From contig NZ_SMGR01000001.1 of assembly GCF_004346865.1 (NCBI RefSeq), forward strand, positions 1,798,001 through 1,862,000: DNA of 64,000 nt. The letters are read 5' to 3'. The first letter of the stretch is position 1. Every line of letters begins with the position of its first letter. The position numbers were made by a program, and so were the translations under genes. The notes under the pieces are model-generated. The model worked only from the letters and a program-made list of their open reading frames with translations. It was not told where the DNA came from and ran no database searches. This DNA comes from Shimia isoporae. GTDB taxonomy: Bacteria; Pseudomonadota; Alphaproteobacteria; Rhodobacterales; Rhodobacteraceae. Positions 8,546 to 16,887 of the stretch are shown here, piece after piece.

Positions 8546-9292
8546 ATGAAACGCATTCTCGCCACTTCCGCACTGGCTCTCAGCCTGACAACTGCCCCGC
8601 TCTCGGCGCTGGATCTTGACAGCATGTCAGACGAGGAACGCGCAGCGTTCCGTGCTGAGGTTCGCGCCTACTTGCTTGATAACCCCGAAATTATCATGGA
8701 AGCCGTCGCCGTTCTCGAAGAGCGCCAGGCCAACGCACAGGCCGCCAATGACGACGCAATGATTGCGGCACATGCCGAAGCAATCTTTAACGACGGATTT
8801 TCATGGGTTGGTGGCAATCCAGACGGCGACATCACCCTGGTGGAGTTCGTAGACTATCGCTGCGGTTACTGCCGCAAGGCCCATGACGAAGTGGCCGAAC
8901 TGGTAAAGTCGGACGGCAACATCAAACTGATCGTCAAAGAATTTCCAATCCTCGGCGAAGCCTCAGTTGCCTCTTCCCGTTTCGCGATCGCTATAAAACA
9001 GCTTCACGGCGACGAAGCCTACAAGCTGGCCCACGACGCCCTGATCACCATGCGGAAAGACCCGAGCGAAAAAGTGCTGTCCAAGCTTGCCTCCAGCTTC
9101 GGTTATGACGGCGATGAAATCCTCGCGCGCATGCAAAGCGAAGATGTCACGTCCGAACTGCGTGCCACGCAACAATTGGCGCGCGCGCTACAGATTTCAG
9201 GCACACCGACATTCGTGATGAAAGACGAACTGCTGCGCGGATATCTGCCGCTTGAGGCCATGAAATCCATGGTCGCAGACAAGCGCGGTTAA
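8546..9292 (+). CDS. DsbA family thiol:disulfide oxidoreductase
   Basis: A periplasmic thioredoxin-fold protein of 248 residues. A signal peptide (ending PLSA, about residue 21) is followed by an N-terminal helical region (MSDEERAAFRAEVRAYL), which in ScsC/Com1-like proteins serves in oligomerisation. The active site is CGYC in VDYRCGYCRKAHDEVAEL, and the cis-proline loop is SGTPTFVM. It forms or shuffles disulfides in exported proteins. A GGAGC ribosome binding site sits before the ATG, and it lies directly behind the M48 protease gene in a likely envelope-folding operon. Whether it acts as oxidase or isomerase cannot be told from the sequence. Confidence 0.88.
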   Translation: MKRILATSALALSLTTAPLSALDLDSMSDEERAAFRAEVRAYLLDNPEIIMEAVAVLEERQANAQAANDDAMIAAHAEAIFNDGFSWVGGNPDGDITLVEFVDYRCGYCRKAHDEVAELVKSDGNIKLIVKEFPILGEASVASSRFAIAIKQLHGDEAYKLAHDALITMRKDPSEKVLSKLASSFGYDGDEILARMQSEDVTSELRATQQLARALQISGTPTFVMKDELLRGYLPLEAMKSMVADKRG

Positions 9293-9307
9293 CAACAAGA
9301 CAACGCT

Positions 9308-9332
9308 CGGGGCAAATGCGAACGCTGCCCCG
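9308..9332. other. Stem-loop between convergent dsbA-like gene and ispG
   Basis: CGGGGCA (9308-9314) pairs with TGCCCCG (9326-9332) across an 11-base loop. No T-tract follows on either strand, so it is at best a weak terminator or a 3'-end-protecting hairpin. The rest of the 151-base gap shows nothing recognisable. Confidence 0.4.
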
Positions 9333-9443
9333 GGCAACGCCTTGACGGTGGATTGAAAATCCACAGGTCGACACAGACGCAATACCGATGCGTGGCAGGC
9401 GGTCTGAGAGCCGGCTTCAGATAATCCGGTCAGACTTGACTGA

Positions 9444-10574
9444 CTACTCTGCAGCCTCTTCAGCAGCCTTTGCCGCTTCGATCGCGGCCGCCTTGGCCTC
9501 AACCTGCTCCACGATATGTTCAACCATATCATCGTTGCTCAGCTTATGGCTTTGCTTACCAGCCAGATACACCATGCCCGATCCGGCCCCACCTCCGGTG
9601 AAACCAACGTCGGTCATCAACGCCTCACCCGGTCCGTTTACAACGCAGCCAATGATCGAAAGGCTCATTGGGGTGTGTATGTGAGCAAGCCTTTGTTCCA
9701 GTGTTTCCACCGTCTTGATCACGTCAAAACCCTGTCGGGCACAGCTTGGACAGCTGATTATGTTCACACCGCGGTGACGCAGCCCCAAACTCTTCAGAAT
9801 TTCGAAACCAACCTTCACTTCTTCAACCGGATCAGCACTCAAGCTAACACGCAGTGTGTCGCCAATCCCCATCCACAGAAGTTGACCAAGGCCGATCGCG
9901 GATTTGATCGTTCCACTGACAAATCCTCCGGCCTCCGTGATACCTAGGTGGATCGGCGCATCAGTCGCGTCCGCGAGCATCTGGTAGGCCGCAGCTGACA
10001 TAAACACATCGCTGGCCTTCACCGAGATTTTGAACTCGTGAAAGTCGTTGTCCTGCAATATCTTGATGTGCTCAAGACCGCTTTCAACCATCGCATCGGG
10101 ACACGGCTCACCGTATTTCTCGAGCAGATGCTTCTCGAGCGAACCCGCATTTACACCGATCCGGATCGAACATCCGTGATCACGTGCCGCCTTGATAACT
10201 TCCTTGACCCGCTTCTCGTCGCCGATGTTTCCTGGGTTTATCCTCAGACAGGCCGCCCCCGCCTCTGCGGCTTCAATCGCGCGTTTGTAGTGGAAGTGGA
10301 TGTCCGCAACGATCGGCACAGGGCTTTCTTTGCAGATTTCCTTCAGCGCAGTCGTCGCTGCCACATCGGGCGCCGAGATCCGCACAATGTCCGCACCGGC
10401 TTCTGCCGCCGCTAGAACTTGCCCCAGCGTGGCTTTGACGTCCCCGCTATCCGTGTTGGTCATCGTCTGCACCGCAATCGGCGCATCGCCACCGACAGGG
10501 ACATTCCCCACCATGATCTGACGCGATTTCCGCCGCTCGATGTTCCGCCAGGGTCGAATGTGATTCATGGACAT
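9444..10574 (-). CDS. ispG: 4-hydroxy-3-methylbut-2-enyl diphosphate synthase (flavodoxin/ferredoxin)
   Basis: Catalyses the penultimate step of the methylerythritol phosphate isoprenoid pathway, reductively opening MEcPP to HMBPP with a [4Fe-4S] cluster. The hallmark cysteines are present in [11 protein letters not shown] and in [10 protein letters not shown], and the TIM-barrel start ([18 protein letters not shown]) is typical. The chosen start MSMNHIRPW follows a GAGGGG ribosome binding site. The tail is unusually Ala/Glu-rich ([18 protein letters not shown]). It lies 83 bases downstream of rodZ on the same strand, so the two are probably co-transcribed. The ribosome binding site is embedded in a stem-loop. 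Confidence 0.96.
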   Translation of the reverse strand: MSMNHIRPWRNIERRKSRQIMVGNVPVGGDAPIAVQTMTNTDSGDVKATLGQVLAAAEAGADIVRISAPDVAATTALKEICKESPVPIVADIHFHYKRAIEAAEAGAACLRINPGNIGDEKRVKEVIKAARDHGCSIRIGVNAGSLEKHLLEKYGEPCPDAMVESGLEHIKILQDNDFHEFKISVKASDVFMSAAAYQMLADATDAPIHLGITEAGGFVSGTIKSAIGLGQLLWMGIGDTLRVSLSADPVEEVKVGFEILKSLGLRHRGVNIISCPSCARQGFDVIKTVETLEQRLAHIHTPMSLSIIGCVVNGPGEALMTDVGFTGGGAGSGMVYLAGKQSHKLSNDDMVEHIVEQVEAKAAAIEAAKAAEEAAE

Positions 10575-10578
10575 GAAA

Positions 10579-10606
10579 AAGCCCCTCACCGCTAGGTTTG
10601 GGGCTT
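10579..10606 (-). promoter_or_regulatory. Stem-loop overlapping the ispG ribosome binding site
   Basis: On the minus strand AAGCCCC (10606-10600) pairs with GGGGCTT (10585-10579), a 7-bp stem with a 14-base loop followed by TTTC and the ATG at 10574. The 3' arm contains the GGGG of the Shine-Dalgarno. The structure could act as a weak intrinsic terminator between rodZ and ispG, or as a translational gate on ispG. Confidence 0.5.
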
Positions 10607-10657
10607 GTCTAATCCGTCGCGCCCAAAGGCGCAATGCGTAGGGTGGTCACGCTGTTG

Positions 10658-11866
10658 TCACTCGTCCTCCACGACCACATTCTGCGCAGCTGCCAGCGCA
10701 ACGATACGGGCGAGCTCGGGATCGCTGTCCAGGTCCGCAACTTCAAATCCGTCTCGCAAGCCATTGACGTCCAAAGCCAAATCTCTGACTGTCCCGGTAC
10801 CTTCGCCAGCCGGACCGTAAATTTCACCGTTCAGCTTGAAGTACACCGAACCAGACATACCGGCGCGTAAGGTGGGCGCCTCCTCCGTTGCTGGAAGGAC
10901 GTATTCTTCGCCGGCATCGAGGATCTTTTCGAACAAAACTGTGCCTTCGGAGGAGCGCACTCGCACCCAAGCAGGCCGTACTGCCATGATGACCACTTCT
11001 GGTGCACCGTCTTCGATCACCTTTGGCACTGGAAGGTCGCCCAACTCAGGTGCCGCTTCGGCGAACAACGGTGTATCCGGTGTGAACAGTCCGAGATTGT
11101 CGGGGCTCAATTGGGAAATGGGCGCATCGCGCGCCACCAGAACTGGAACATCCAACGCCTGCGGACGATACAGGCGATCCAAAGCCTCAGCCGGCGGCGT
11201 GAACAGGCCAGCCGCCTGTGTGGCATCTTCCGGTTCGTCAGATACAGAAATCGCCGAGCTAACCGGATCAAGATCGGCCAACACCACAGGCGCCTGCTCT
11301 ACCGGCGCCAGTGTGACACGCTGTATCTCATTGAGAACACTCCAGCCGCCGTACCCAATGCCGGCAATCAGCGCTAGCAAAACCAGCGAACTGCCAATTG
11401 CGCGCGGCTCAACGCGCGACAAAATCGAATCTTGTGCGGGAGCAAATGGAGTATTGGGCGCAGCGAATGGATCGGAGGACACTCCAGCCAGAACCTTATC
11501 GCGTTTGCGCATGGTAGACGCTTCCGCCGACATACCGTGCGCGGTGGAGAATCCGCTCTCCTCGCAAAATTTCTCGAATGCCATTTCCGGGTCCATTTCC
11601 AGATAGCGCGCATATGAACGCACGTATCCGGCAATAAAACCTGGAGTTTCAAATGCTGAGGGGTCGCAGTTTTCAATGGCGGAGATGTAGGCGGCGCGAA
11701 TTCTCAACTCTCGCTGAACATCCAACAGGGACTTGCCCATCGTTGCACGTTCTCCGCGCATCATATCACCAAGACGCACGTCGAAGTCGTCATAGCCCTT
11801 AGGCCGTGTATCTACTTCTTCGGATTTGCGCTTCGCCTTGCGCCCGATCATGCCAATTCGCCCCAT
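10658..11866 (-). CDS. RodZ-like helix-turn-helix membrane protein
   Basis: A 402-residue bitopic protein. The N-terminal Cro/RodZ-type helix-turn-helix is at about residues 30-100 (VRLGDMMRGERATMGKSLLDVQRELRI, then PGFIAGYVRSYARYLEMDP). A single membrane span follows at about 157-180 (SSLVLLALIAGIGYGGW), then a proline- and acid-rich linker, and a C-terminal domain (AVRPAWVRVRSSEGTVLFEKIL, LRAGMSGSVYFKLNGEIYGP) matching the family's periplasmic beta domain. RodZ links MreB to the cell wall elongation machinery. Upstream of ispG in the same direction, an arrangement seen in many bacteria. The start codon has no strong Shine-Dalgarno; the ATG five codons on is an alternative. Confidence 0.82.
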   Translation of the reverse strand: MGRIGMIGRKAKRKSEEVDTRPKGYDDFDVRLGDMMRGERATMGKSLLDVQRELRIRAAYISAIENCDPSAFETPGFIAGYVRSYARYLEMDPEMAFEKFCEESGFSTAHGMSAEASTMRKRDKVLAGVSSDPFAAPNTPFAPAQDSILSRVEPRAIGSSLVLLALIAGIGYGGWSVLNEIQRVTLAPVEQAPVVLADLDPVSSAISVSDEPEDATQAAGLFTPPAEALDRLYRPQALDVPVLVARDAPISQLSPDNLGLFTPDTPLFAEAAPELGDLPVPKVIEDGAPEVVIMAVRPAWVRVRSSEGTVLFEKILDAGEEYVLPATEEAPTLRAGMSGSVYFKLNGEIYGPAGEGTGTVRDLALDVNGLRDGFEVADLDSDPELARIVALAAAQNVVVEDE

Positions 11867-11962
11867 CGTGATGCCGGTCCTCTGCCATTCCCCGATTCGG
11901 ACCGATCCCTTTTGTTATCACGATCCTAACAGAAAATAAGGAAAATCACAGCTTAGGGTAAA

Positions 11963-13198
11963 TCAGCCCGCAATATCGGCACGATTCAGCGCACAGTGGC
12001 TCCACAAGGCGTCCATGCCTTTGATAAGCCTGTCCATTTCTTCCGGGCCATGCACGGGCGACGGGGTGAATCTCAGCCGCTCAGTGCCCCTTGGGACGGT
12101 CGGAAAGTTAATGGGTTGGACGTAAATTCCATAATCCGACAGCAGGTGGTCCGACAGAACCTTGGTGTGGATCGGATCCCCCACAATCACGGGAACAATA
12201 TGGCTTCCGTGGTCAATGATGGGCAATCCAAGCCCTTTCAGGCGCAATTTCAGAATCTTCGCCTGTGTCTGGTGCTGGTCACGCAGGTCTTGATCTTCTT
12301 TGAGATGCGCAACCGACGCTGCTGCCCCGGCTGCAATGGCCGGCGGAAGCGACGTCGTAAAGATGAAGCCCGGCGCATAAGACCTTACAGCATCACACAT
12401 TTTCTCTGATGCAGCGATATAGCCGCCCATCACGCCATAGGCTTTGGCAAGCGTGCCATTAATAATGTCGATGCGATGCGCCAGGTTGTCGCGCTCGGTG
12501 ACACCGCCACCACGCGGGCCGTACATGCCAACCGCATGAACTTCGTCGATATATGTCAGTGCGCCGAATTCATCCGCCAAATCGCAAATCTCCGCGATTG
12601 GCCCGAAATCGCCATCCATCGAGTAAACCGATTCAAACGCGATCAACTTTGGAGCCTTGGGATCGTCTGCTTCCAGCAATTCACGCAGATGGGCCACATC
12701 ATTGTGACGGAAAATGCGCTTGGCGCCGCCGTTCCGGCGAACACCTTCGATCATCGACGCATGGTTAAGTGCGTCGGAGTAGATGATCAGTCCCGGAAAC
12801 AATTTCGGCAGCGTGCTCAGAGTCGCATCATTCGCGATGTAAGCGCTGGTAAACAGCAGAGCTGATTCCTTGCCGTGCAAATCCGCCAGTTCTGCCTCAA
12901 GCTTTTTGTGAAACACAGTGGTGCCAGAGATATTGCGCGTTCCGCCGGACCCCGCCCCCGCGGCTTCAATAGCGTCGTGCATCGCTCCCATAACGACAGG
13001 GTGCTGCCCCATGCCAAGATAGTCGTTGCCGCACCAAACGGTGATAGGCTGCTGGGTGCCATCCGGACGCGTCCAATTCGCATGTGGAAAGTTGCCCTGC
13101 TGGCGCTCGATATCAATAAAGGTTCTGTAACGACCCTCTTCATGAAGGTCGTTCAAAGCCTTATCCAGCTGCGCCGAAAAATCTACAGATCGCTCCAC
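11963..13198 (-). CDS. hemA: 5-aminolevulinate synthase
   Basis: Condenses glycine and succinyl-CoA to 5-aminolevulinate, the first step of tetrapyrrole synthesis by the C4 (Shemin) pathway that is typical of alphaproteobacteria. At 411 residues it is the normal length. Visible motifs include [36 protein letters not shown], the [11 protein letters not shown] loop and the PLP lysine in [14 protein letters not shown]. The start is a GTG (13196-13198) six bases after GGGGAG; no in-frame ATG fits the family's N-terminus. An FNR-type palindrome lies upstream, which fits oxygen-regulated tetrapyrrole synthesis. Confidence 0.97.
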   Translation of the reverse strand: MERSVDFSAQLDKALNDLHEEGRYRTFIDIERQQGNFPHANWTRPDGTQQPITVWCGNDYLGMGQHPVVMGAMHDAIEAAGAGSGGTRNISGTTVFHKKLEAELADLHGKESALLFTSAYIANDATLSTLPKLFPGLIIYSDALNHASMIEGVRRNGGAKRIFRHNDVAHLRELLEADDPKAPKLIAFESVYSMDGDFGPIAEICDLADEFGALTYIDEVHAVGMYGPRGGGVTERDNLAHRIDIINGTLAKAYGVMGGYIAASEKMCDAVRSYAPGFIFTTSLPPAIAAGAAASVAHLKEDQDLRDQHQTQAKILKLRLKGLGLPIIDHGSHIVPVIVGDPIHTKVLSDHLLSDYGIYVQPINFPTVPRGTERLRFTPSPVHGPEEMDRLIKGMDALWSHCALNRADIAG

Positions 13199-13336
13199 AG
13201 AGGGCTCCCCTTCGCTGTCTAAACGGATGGTGTCCGTTCTTTAGGACGCCGTTATAAATTGCTGGTGCTAATGTCACCAGTCTAGCGACGCACCAATTGT
13301 TTCTCAACAAAATGATTAACGCGCTGATTACCGGCT

Positions 13337-13350
13337 TTGATATCGATCAA
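13337..13350. promoter_or_regulatory. FnrL/FNR box in the hemA - peptidase intergenic region
   Basis: TTGAT-ATCG-ATCAA is an exact match to the FNR consensus half sites with a 4-base spacer. It sits 139 bases upstream of the hemA start and 108 bases upstream of the divergent M20 peptidase start. hemA of Rhodobacter is known to be under FnrL control; the same role here is inferred. Confidence 0.75.
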
Positions 13351-13457
13351 ATTGCGGTTTTGCGAGGCTGGACAGTCCAAAAACCGGTGCTAGGCTCCCC
13401 GCAAATCGTCGCACCAGCGCGTTAACGGTGCGTAAAAAACCTCAGAAGGAGACCGCC

Positions 13458-14831
13458 ATGTCGCTTGACGCAATACTTGCTAGAATCGATCAGGATATGC
13501 CCGAAGCCATCGACCGCCTGTTCGAACTGTTGCGGATTCCCTCCGTTTCCACCGATCCAGCTTACAAAGATCACTGCGATGCGGCGGCTGACTGGCTTGT
13601 TGCTGATCTGAAAAGCATTGGCGCCACAGCGGAAAAACGCGTTACCCCGGGCCACCCAATGGTGGTCGGGCACGTCGAAGGCAATGGTCCGCACTTGCTG
13701 TTCTACGGTCACTATGACGTTCAGCCGATTGACCCTATCGAACTGTGGGACCGCGACCCGTTTGATCCCGAATTGCAAGACACGCCTTCCGGCAAAGTCA
13801 TCCGGGCCCGCGGCTCTTCCGATGACAAAGGCCAGCTGATGACCTTCGTCGAAGCCTGTCGCGCGTGGAAAGCCATTCACGGCACCCTCCCCTGCAAAAT
13901 CACCTTTTTCTTTGAGGGCGAAGAGGAAAGCGGGTCGCCTTCTCTGGTGCCATTCATGAAAGAAAACGCCGAAGAACTGACAACCGACATTGCCCTGATC
14001 TGCGACACCGGCCTATTTGAAAGCGCTGTGCCCGCCATCACCACTATGTTGCGTGGTCTTCTGGCCGAAGACTTCACAATCACTGGTCCGTCTCGTGACC
14101 TGCATTCCGGCATGTACGGCGGAATCGCTATGAACCCGATCCGTGTTCTCACCAAAGCCTTGGGCGCGTTGCACGATGAAACCGGCGCAGTGACGCTTGA
14201 CGGGTTTTACGACGACGTGCCTGAACTGCCGGACGAAGTCCGCGCACAATGGCAGGGTCTCGGTTTTGATCACGAAACCTACCTTGGCGACGTGGGCCTG
14301 AAATCACCGGCAGGTGAACAGGATCGCACGCCTCTCGAGCAAATCTGGTCGCGACCAACCTGCGATGTGAACGGCATTTGGGGTGGCTACACCGGCGACG
14401 GCTTTAAAACCGTTTTACCTTCAGAAGCATCCGCCAAAGTATCTTTCCGGTTGGTTGGGCAACAGGACCCCGACAAGATTCGCGAAAGTTTCCGCAATCA
14501 CCTCGAAAGCTATCTGCCTGAAGGCTTCACCGTCGACTACCGCACGGAAAAAGGCTCTGCGGCGTCGCAGATGTCCATAGAAGACCCGGCCTTCGAGAAA
14601 GCTCGCAAAGCGCTTTCCGATGAGTGGCCCCGTCCGGCAGCCTATGTCGGATGCGGCGGTTCCATTCCGATCGCAGGTTTCTTCAAGGACCTGCTCGGCG
14701 TCGACGCCATGTTGATCGGCTTTGGAAAGGACGACGATCAAATCCACTCTCCGAACGAGAAATACGATCTTGAGAGTTTCCACAAAGGCATTCGGTCCTG
14801 GGCGCGCATTCTAGACGCACTCTCCAACTGA
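13458..14831 (+). CDS. M20 family dipeptidase / metallopeptidase
   Basis: A cytoplasmic zinc peptidase of 457 residues with the M20 metal ligands in order: LLFYGHYDVQP, ARGSSDDKGQ, the catalytic FFFEGEEESGS, ICDTGL, and a late histidine in DDQIHSPNEKYDLESF. The dimerisation (lid) domain lies about residues 210-370 and includes RDLHSGMYGG. It probably cleaves dipeptides or N-acylated amino acids. The start was set at the ATG 12 bases after AGAAGGAG; an earlier in-frame start lacks a ribosome binding site. It is divergent from hemA and followed by a strong terminator, so it is probably monocistronic. Confidence 0.92.
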   Translation: MSLDAILARIDQDMPEAIDRLFELLRIPSVSTDPAYKDHCDAAADWLVADLKSIGATAEKRVTPGHPMVVGHVEGNGPHLLFYGHYDVQPIDPIELWDRDPFDPELQDTPSGKVIRARGSSDDKGQLMTFVEACRAWKAIHGTLPCKITFFFEGEEESGSPSLVPFMKENAEELTTDIALICDTGLFESAVPAITTMLRGLLAEDFTITGPSRDLHSGMYGGIAMNPIRVLTKALGALHDETGAVTLDGFYDDVPELPDEVRAQWQGLGFDHETYLGDVGLKSPAGEQDRTPLEQIWSRPTCDVNGIWGGYTGDGFKTVLPSEASAKVSFRLVGQQDPDKIRESFRNHLESYLPEGFTVDYRTEKGSAASQMSIEDPAFEKARKALSDEWPRPAAYVGCGGSIPIAGFFKDLLGVDAMLIGFGKDDDQIHSPNEKYDLESFHKGIRSWARILDALSN

Positions 14832-14839
14832 CATTAAGT

Positions 14840-14869
14840 GGCGCGGGTACTTCCCGCGCCCTTTTCTTT
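14840..14869 (+). terminator. Rho-independent terminator after the M20 peptidase
   Basis: Perfect 8-bp stem GGCGCGGG/CCCGCGCC with a 5-base loop, followed by CTTTTCTTT. It separates the peptidase from the next hydrolase gene. Confidence 0.85.
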
Positions 14870-14880
14870 GGAGCGCGCGT

Positions 14881-15753
14881 ATGTTCGACACCACAGAAAC
14901 CGCATTTGCCGAAGTCAATGGACAGCTCATCGCCTACCGCACTCTGGGCGAAGGTCCTCCCGTCCTGATGCTGCACGGCTACCCTCAAACCCATGCGCTT
15001 TGGAAAAACGTCGCCAACCTGCTCAAGGCGGAATTCAGCCTCGTTCTTGCAGACTTGCGCGGCTACGGAGACAGCTCCAAACCCGAAGGCTACGAAAACT
15101 ACACGTTTCGTGAGATGGGCAAAGATCAACTGGCCCTTATGTCGTCCTTGGGGTTCGAGCGATTTCATCTGGTCGGACATGACCGTGGTGCGCGCGCTGC
15201 CCACCGCATGGCCCTGGACGCTCCGGACCGCATTGAAAGCCTGACGGTGATGGACATCGTCCCGACCCATCATATCTTAAGCAATCTCCGCAAAGAGGTG
15301 GCCGCTGCCTATTATCATTGGTTCTTCCTAACCCAGCCGGAACCAGCACCAGAGCGCATGATTCTAGCCGACCCCGACAGTTACTACCTAAGCTGCCTCA
15401 CAGGCTGGGGACATGCGACAGCGGAAGACTTTGATCCCGACCAACTCTCGGCTTACCGCACGGCCTGGAGGCATCCGGAAACCACACGCGCAATGTGCGA
15501 CGACTATCGCGCGACCCTGAATCTGGACTATGAGCACGACTCTGCCGACCTCGGTCGAAGGGTGACCTGCCCGACATTGGTTCTTTGGGGTCAGGACGGC
15601 GTTATGGACAGATTTTATGATGTACCGGCCACCTGGGAAAACCGGTTTGAGAATATGACTGCCAAAGCCATGCCTGGTGGTCACTTCTTCATTGACCAGC
15701 ATCCTCAGGAAACGGTTGCGGCATTGCGGGCGTTCCTCAACAAAGCGCTCTAA
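14881..15753 (+). CDS. Alpha/beta hydrolase, haloacetate (fluoroacetate) dehalogenase-like
   Basis: The 290-residue product has the alpha/beta hydrolase fold: oxyanion HGYPQT, nucleophile elbow VGHDRGARAAHRMALD with aspartate instead of serine, and the catalytic histidine in PGGHFFIDQHPQE. Asp as nucleophile, the two arginines (DRGxR) that bind a carboxylate, and the HW pair in AYYHWFFLTQPEPAPE plus a later DDYRA tyrosine are the set that defines fluoroacetate dehalogenases, where His, Trp and Tyr hold the halide. Hydrolysis of a 2-haloacid is therefore the best guess, though many relatives act on other substrates. The start is close to the end of the upstream terminator. Confidence 0.8.
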   Translation: MFDTTETAFAEVNGQLIAYRTLGEGPPVLMLHGYPQTHALWKNVANLLKAEFSLVLADLRGYGDSSKPEGYENYTFREMGKDQLALMSSLGFERFHLVGHDRGARAAHRMALDAPDRIESLTVMDIVPTHHILSNLRKEVAAAYYHWFFLTQPEPAPERMILADPDSYYLSCLTGWGHATAEDFDPDQLSAYRTAWRHPETTRAMCDDYRATLNLDYEHDSADLGRRVTCPTLVLWGQDGVMDRFYDVPATWENRFENMTAKAMPGGHFFIDQHPQETVAALRAFLNKAL

Positions 15754-15786
15754 GGCACCATTTTCCATCGGGAATTGAGGAGAAAG

Positions 15787-15863
15787 TGGCGCGGTTGACG
15801 GGGCTCGAACCCGCGACCCCCGGCGTGACAGGCCGGTACTCTAACCAACTGAGCTACAACCGC
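15787..15863 (-). tRNA. tRNA-Asp (anticodon GTC), copy 1
   Basis: 77 bases on the minus strand with acceptor GCGGTTG/CAACCGC, D-arm AGCTCAG, anticodon loop CTGTCAC, GGTTCGAGCC T-arm, discriminator G and encoded CCA. It is identical to the copy at 15915. Confidence 0.97.
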
Positions 15864-15914
15864 GCTTTTGCCTTTCGGCGTGTCCCTTTTGCCGGGGACC
15901 AAGGCTGGCAGCGG

Positions 15915-15991
15915 TGGCGCGGTTGACGGGGCTCGAACCCGCGACCCCCGGCGTGACAGGCCGGTACTCTAACCAACTGAGCTACAACCGC
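15915..15991 (-). tRNA. tRNA-Asp (anticodon GTC), copy 2
   Basis: Same 77-base sequence as the copy 51 bases downstream on the minus strand, including encoded CCA. The pair is probably transcribed together from an upstream minus-strand promoter. Confidence 0.97.
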
Positions 15992-16213
15992 TCGCTGCCG
16001 CGTCAGGGCAGTGCCCGTCAGCGTGAGGCGTGGTTTATGCTGACCGCTCTGGCACGTCAAGCGCATATCCGCTCCGAATTCAAAGAAATTTCGCAAAGCC
16101 CCGCCAAGCGTTTACCGCACATCAGCGATCTACTGCTCACGGCTTTGCGAACTGTTAATGATGTGTTTAGATATCGGCACTGCAACGAGTCACTTTTCAA
16201 AGGAAATTCAACT

Positions 16214-16396
16214 ATGAAACCTCTCTATGCTGCCCTCTGCGTCGCCGGTCTGACCCTCGCCGCGTGCTCCCAGCCTGAGCCCGAGCCAGTCTACCTGCAG
16301 CCGAACTTTGACAAAGCTGGCAACGCCAGCTGTGACGCGGGCTACGCGCTGGTAACAACAGAAGCCGGTTCGGTTGCCTGTGCGCCTGCAACCTAA
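16214..16396 (+). CDS. Small putative lipoprotein
   Basis: A 60-residue open frame starting at an ATG 8 bases after AAAGGAA. The N-terminus MKPLYAALCVAGLTLAAC is a lipoprotein signal with a lipobox (LAAC) and the lipidated cysteine at residue 18. The mature part is short, begins with an acidic and proline-rich stretch (SQPEPEPVY) and contains two further cysteines that could form a disulfide. A terminator-like hairpin follows the stop. The function is not recognised; small lipoproteins of this form are common in Rhodobacteraceae. Confidence 0.75.
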   Translation: MKPLYAALCVAGLTLAACSQPEPEPVYLQPNFDKAGNASCDAGYALVTTEAGSVACAPAT

Positions 16397-16420
16397 GGCA
16401 TAGAATCTCTCGATTCTTCT

Positions 16421-16455
16421 GGGCGTCCCTATTTGGGGGCGCCTTTTCCTTTTTC
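16421..16455 (+). terminator. Terminator after the small lipoprotein gene
   Basis: Imperfect stem GGGCGTCCC/GGGGGCGCC around ATTT-containing loop, followed by TTTTCCTTTTT on the plus strand. Confidence 0.75.
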
Positions 16456-16554
16456 AGCACTTCAGAAACTCAGAGAGCGCCTGAACACGAACGCAACGCA
16501 CGGCAGACAGATACGATCGAGCCAAAGGCGTTTTGCCGGTACTGAGAAGGGGAA

Positions 16555-16630
<76 letters not shown>

Positions 16631-16793
16631 GGTGGAGCAGCGTTTAAACCTCCCAAACGGGGAGCGCAAGAGCCTTTTTGAGAAAAATTCGTTCCGGCGG
16701 ATTTTTGTTGGACGCACACTGGAAATTCCAAACCCGTGGCCGAAATCAACAACGGGCGCTCGACCTTTTTCAGGGAGCGCCCGCGTCAAAACA

Positions 16794-16868
16794 TGGTGGG
16801 TGATAAGAGATTTGAACTCCTGACATCTTCGATGTGAACGAAGCGCTCTACCACTGAGCTAATCACCC
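16794..16868 (-). tRNA. tRNA-Val (anticodon CAC)
   Basis: 75 bases, acceptor GGGTGAT/ATCACCC, anticodon loop TTCACAT, discriminator A, encoded CCA. Its D-loop is one base shorter than that of the TAC isoacceptor 163 bases downstream. The 163-base gap between the two tRNA genes shows no other gene. Confidence 0.94.
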
Positions 16869-16887
16869 GGCGTCGCGCTGTCTAGCT

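Noticed and set aside
10836-11606. 256-codon open frame on the plus strand opposite rodZ
   Set aside because: Antisense to a RodZ-like gene with clear HTH, membrane span and C-terminal domain.
15914-16213. Longer open frame in front of the small lipoprotein gene
   Set aside because: Its first part runs antisense through the second tRNA-Asp gene; the lipoprotein has its own ATG with a ribosome binding site and signal sequence.
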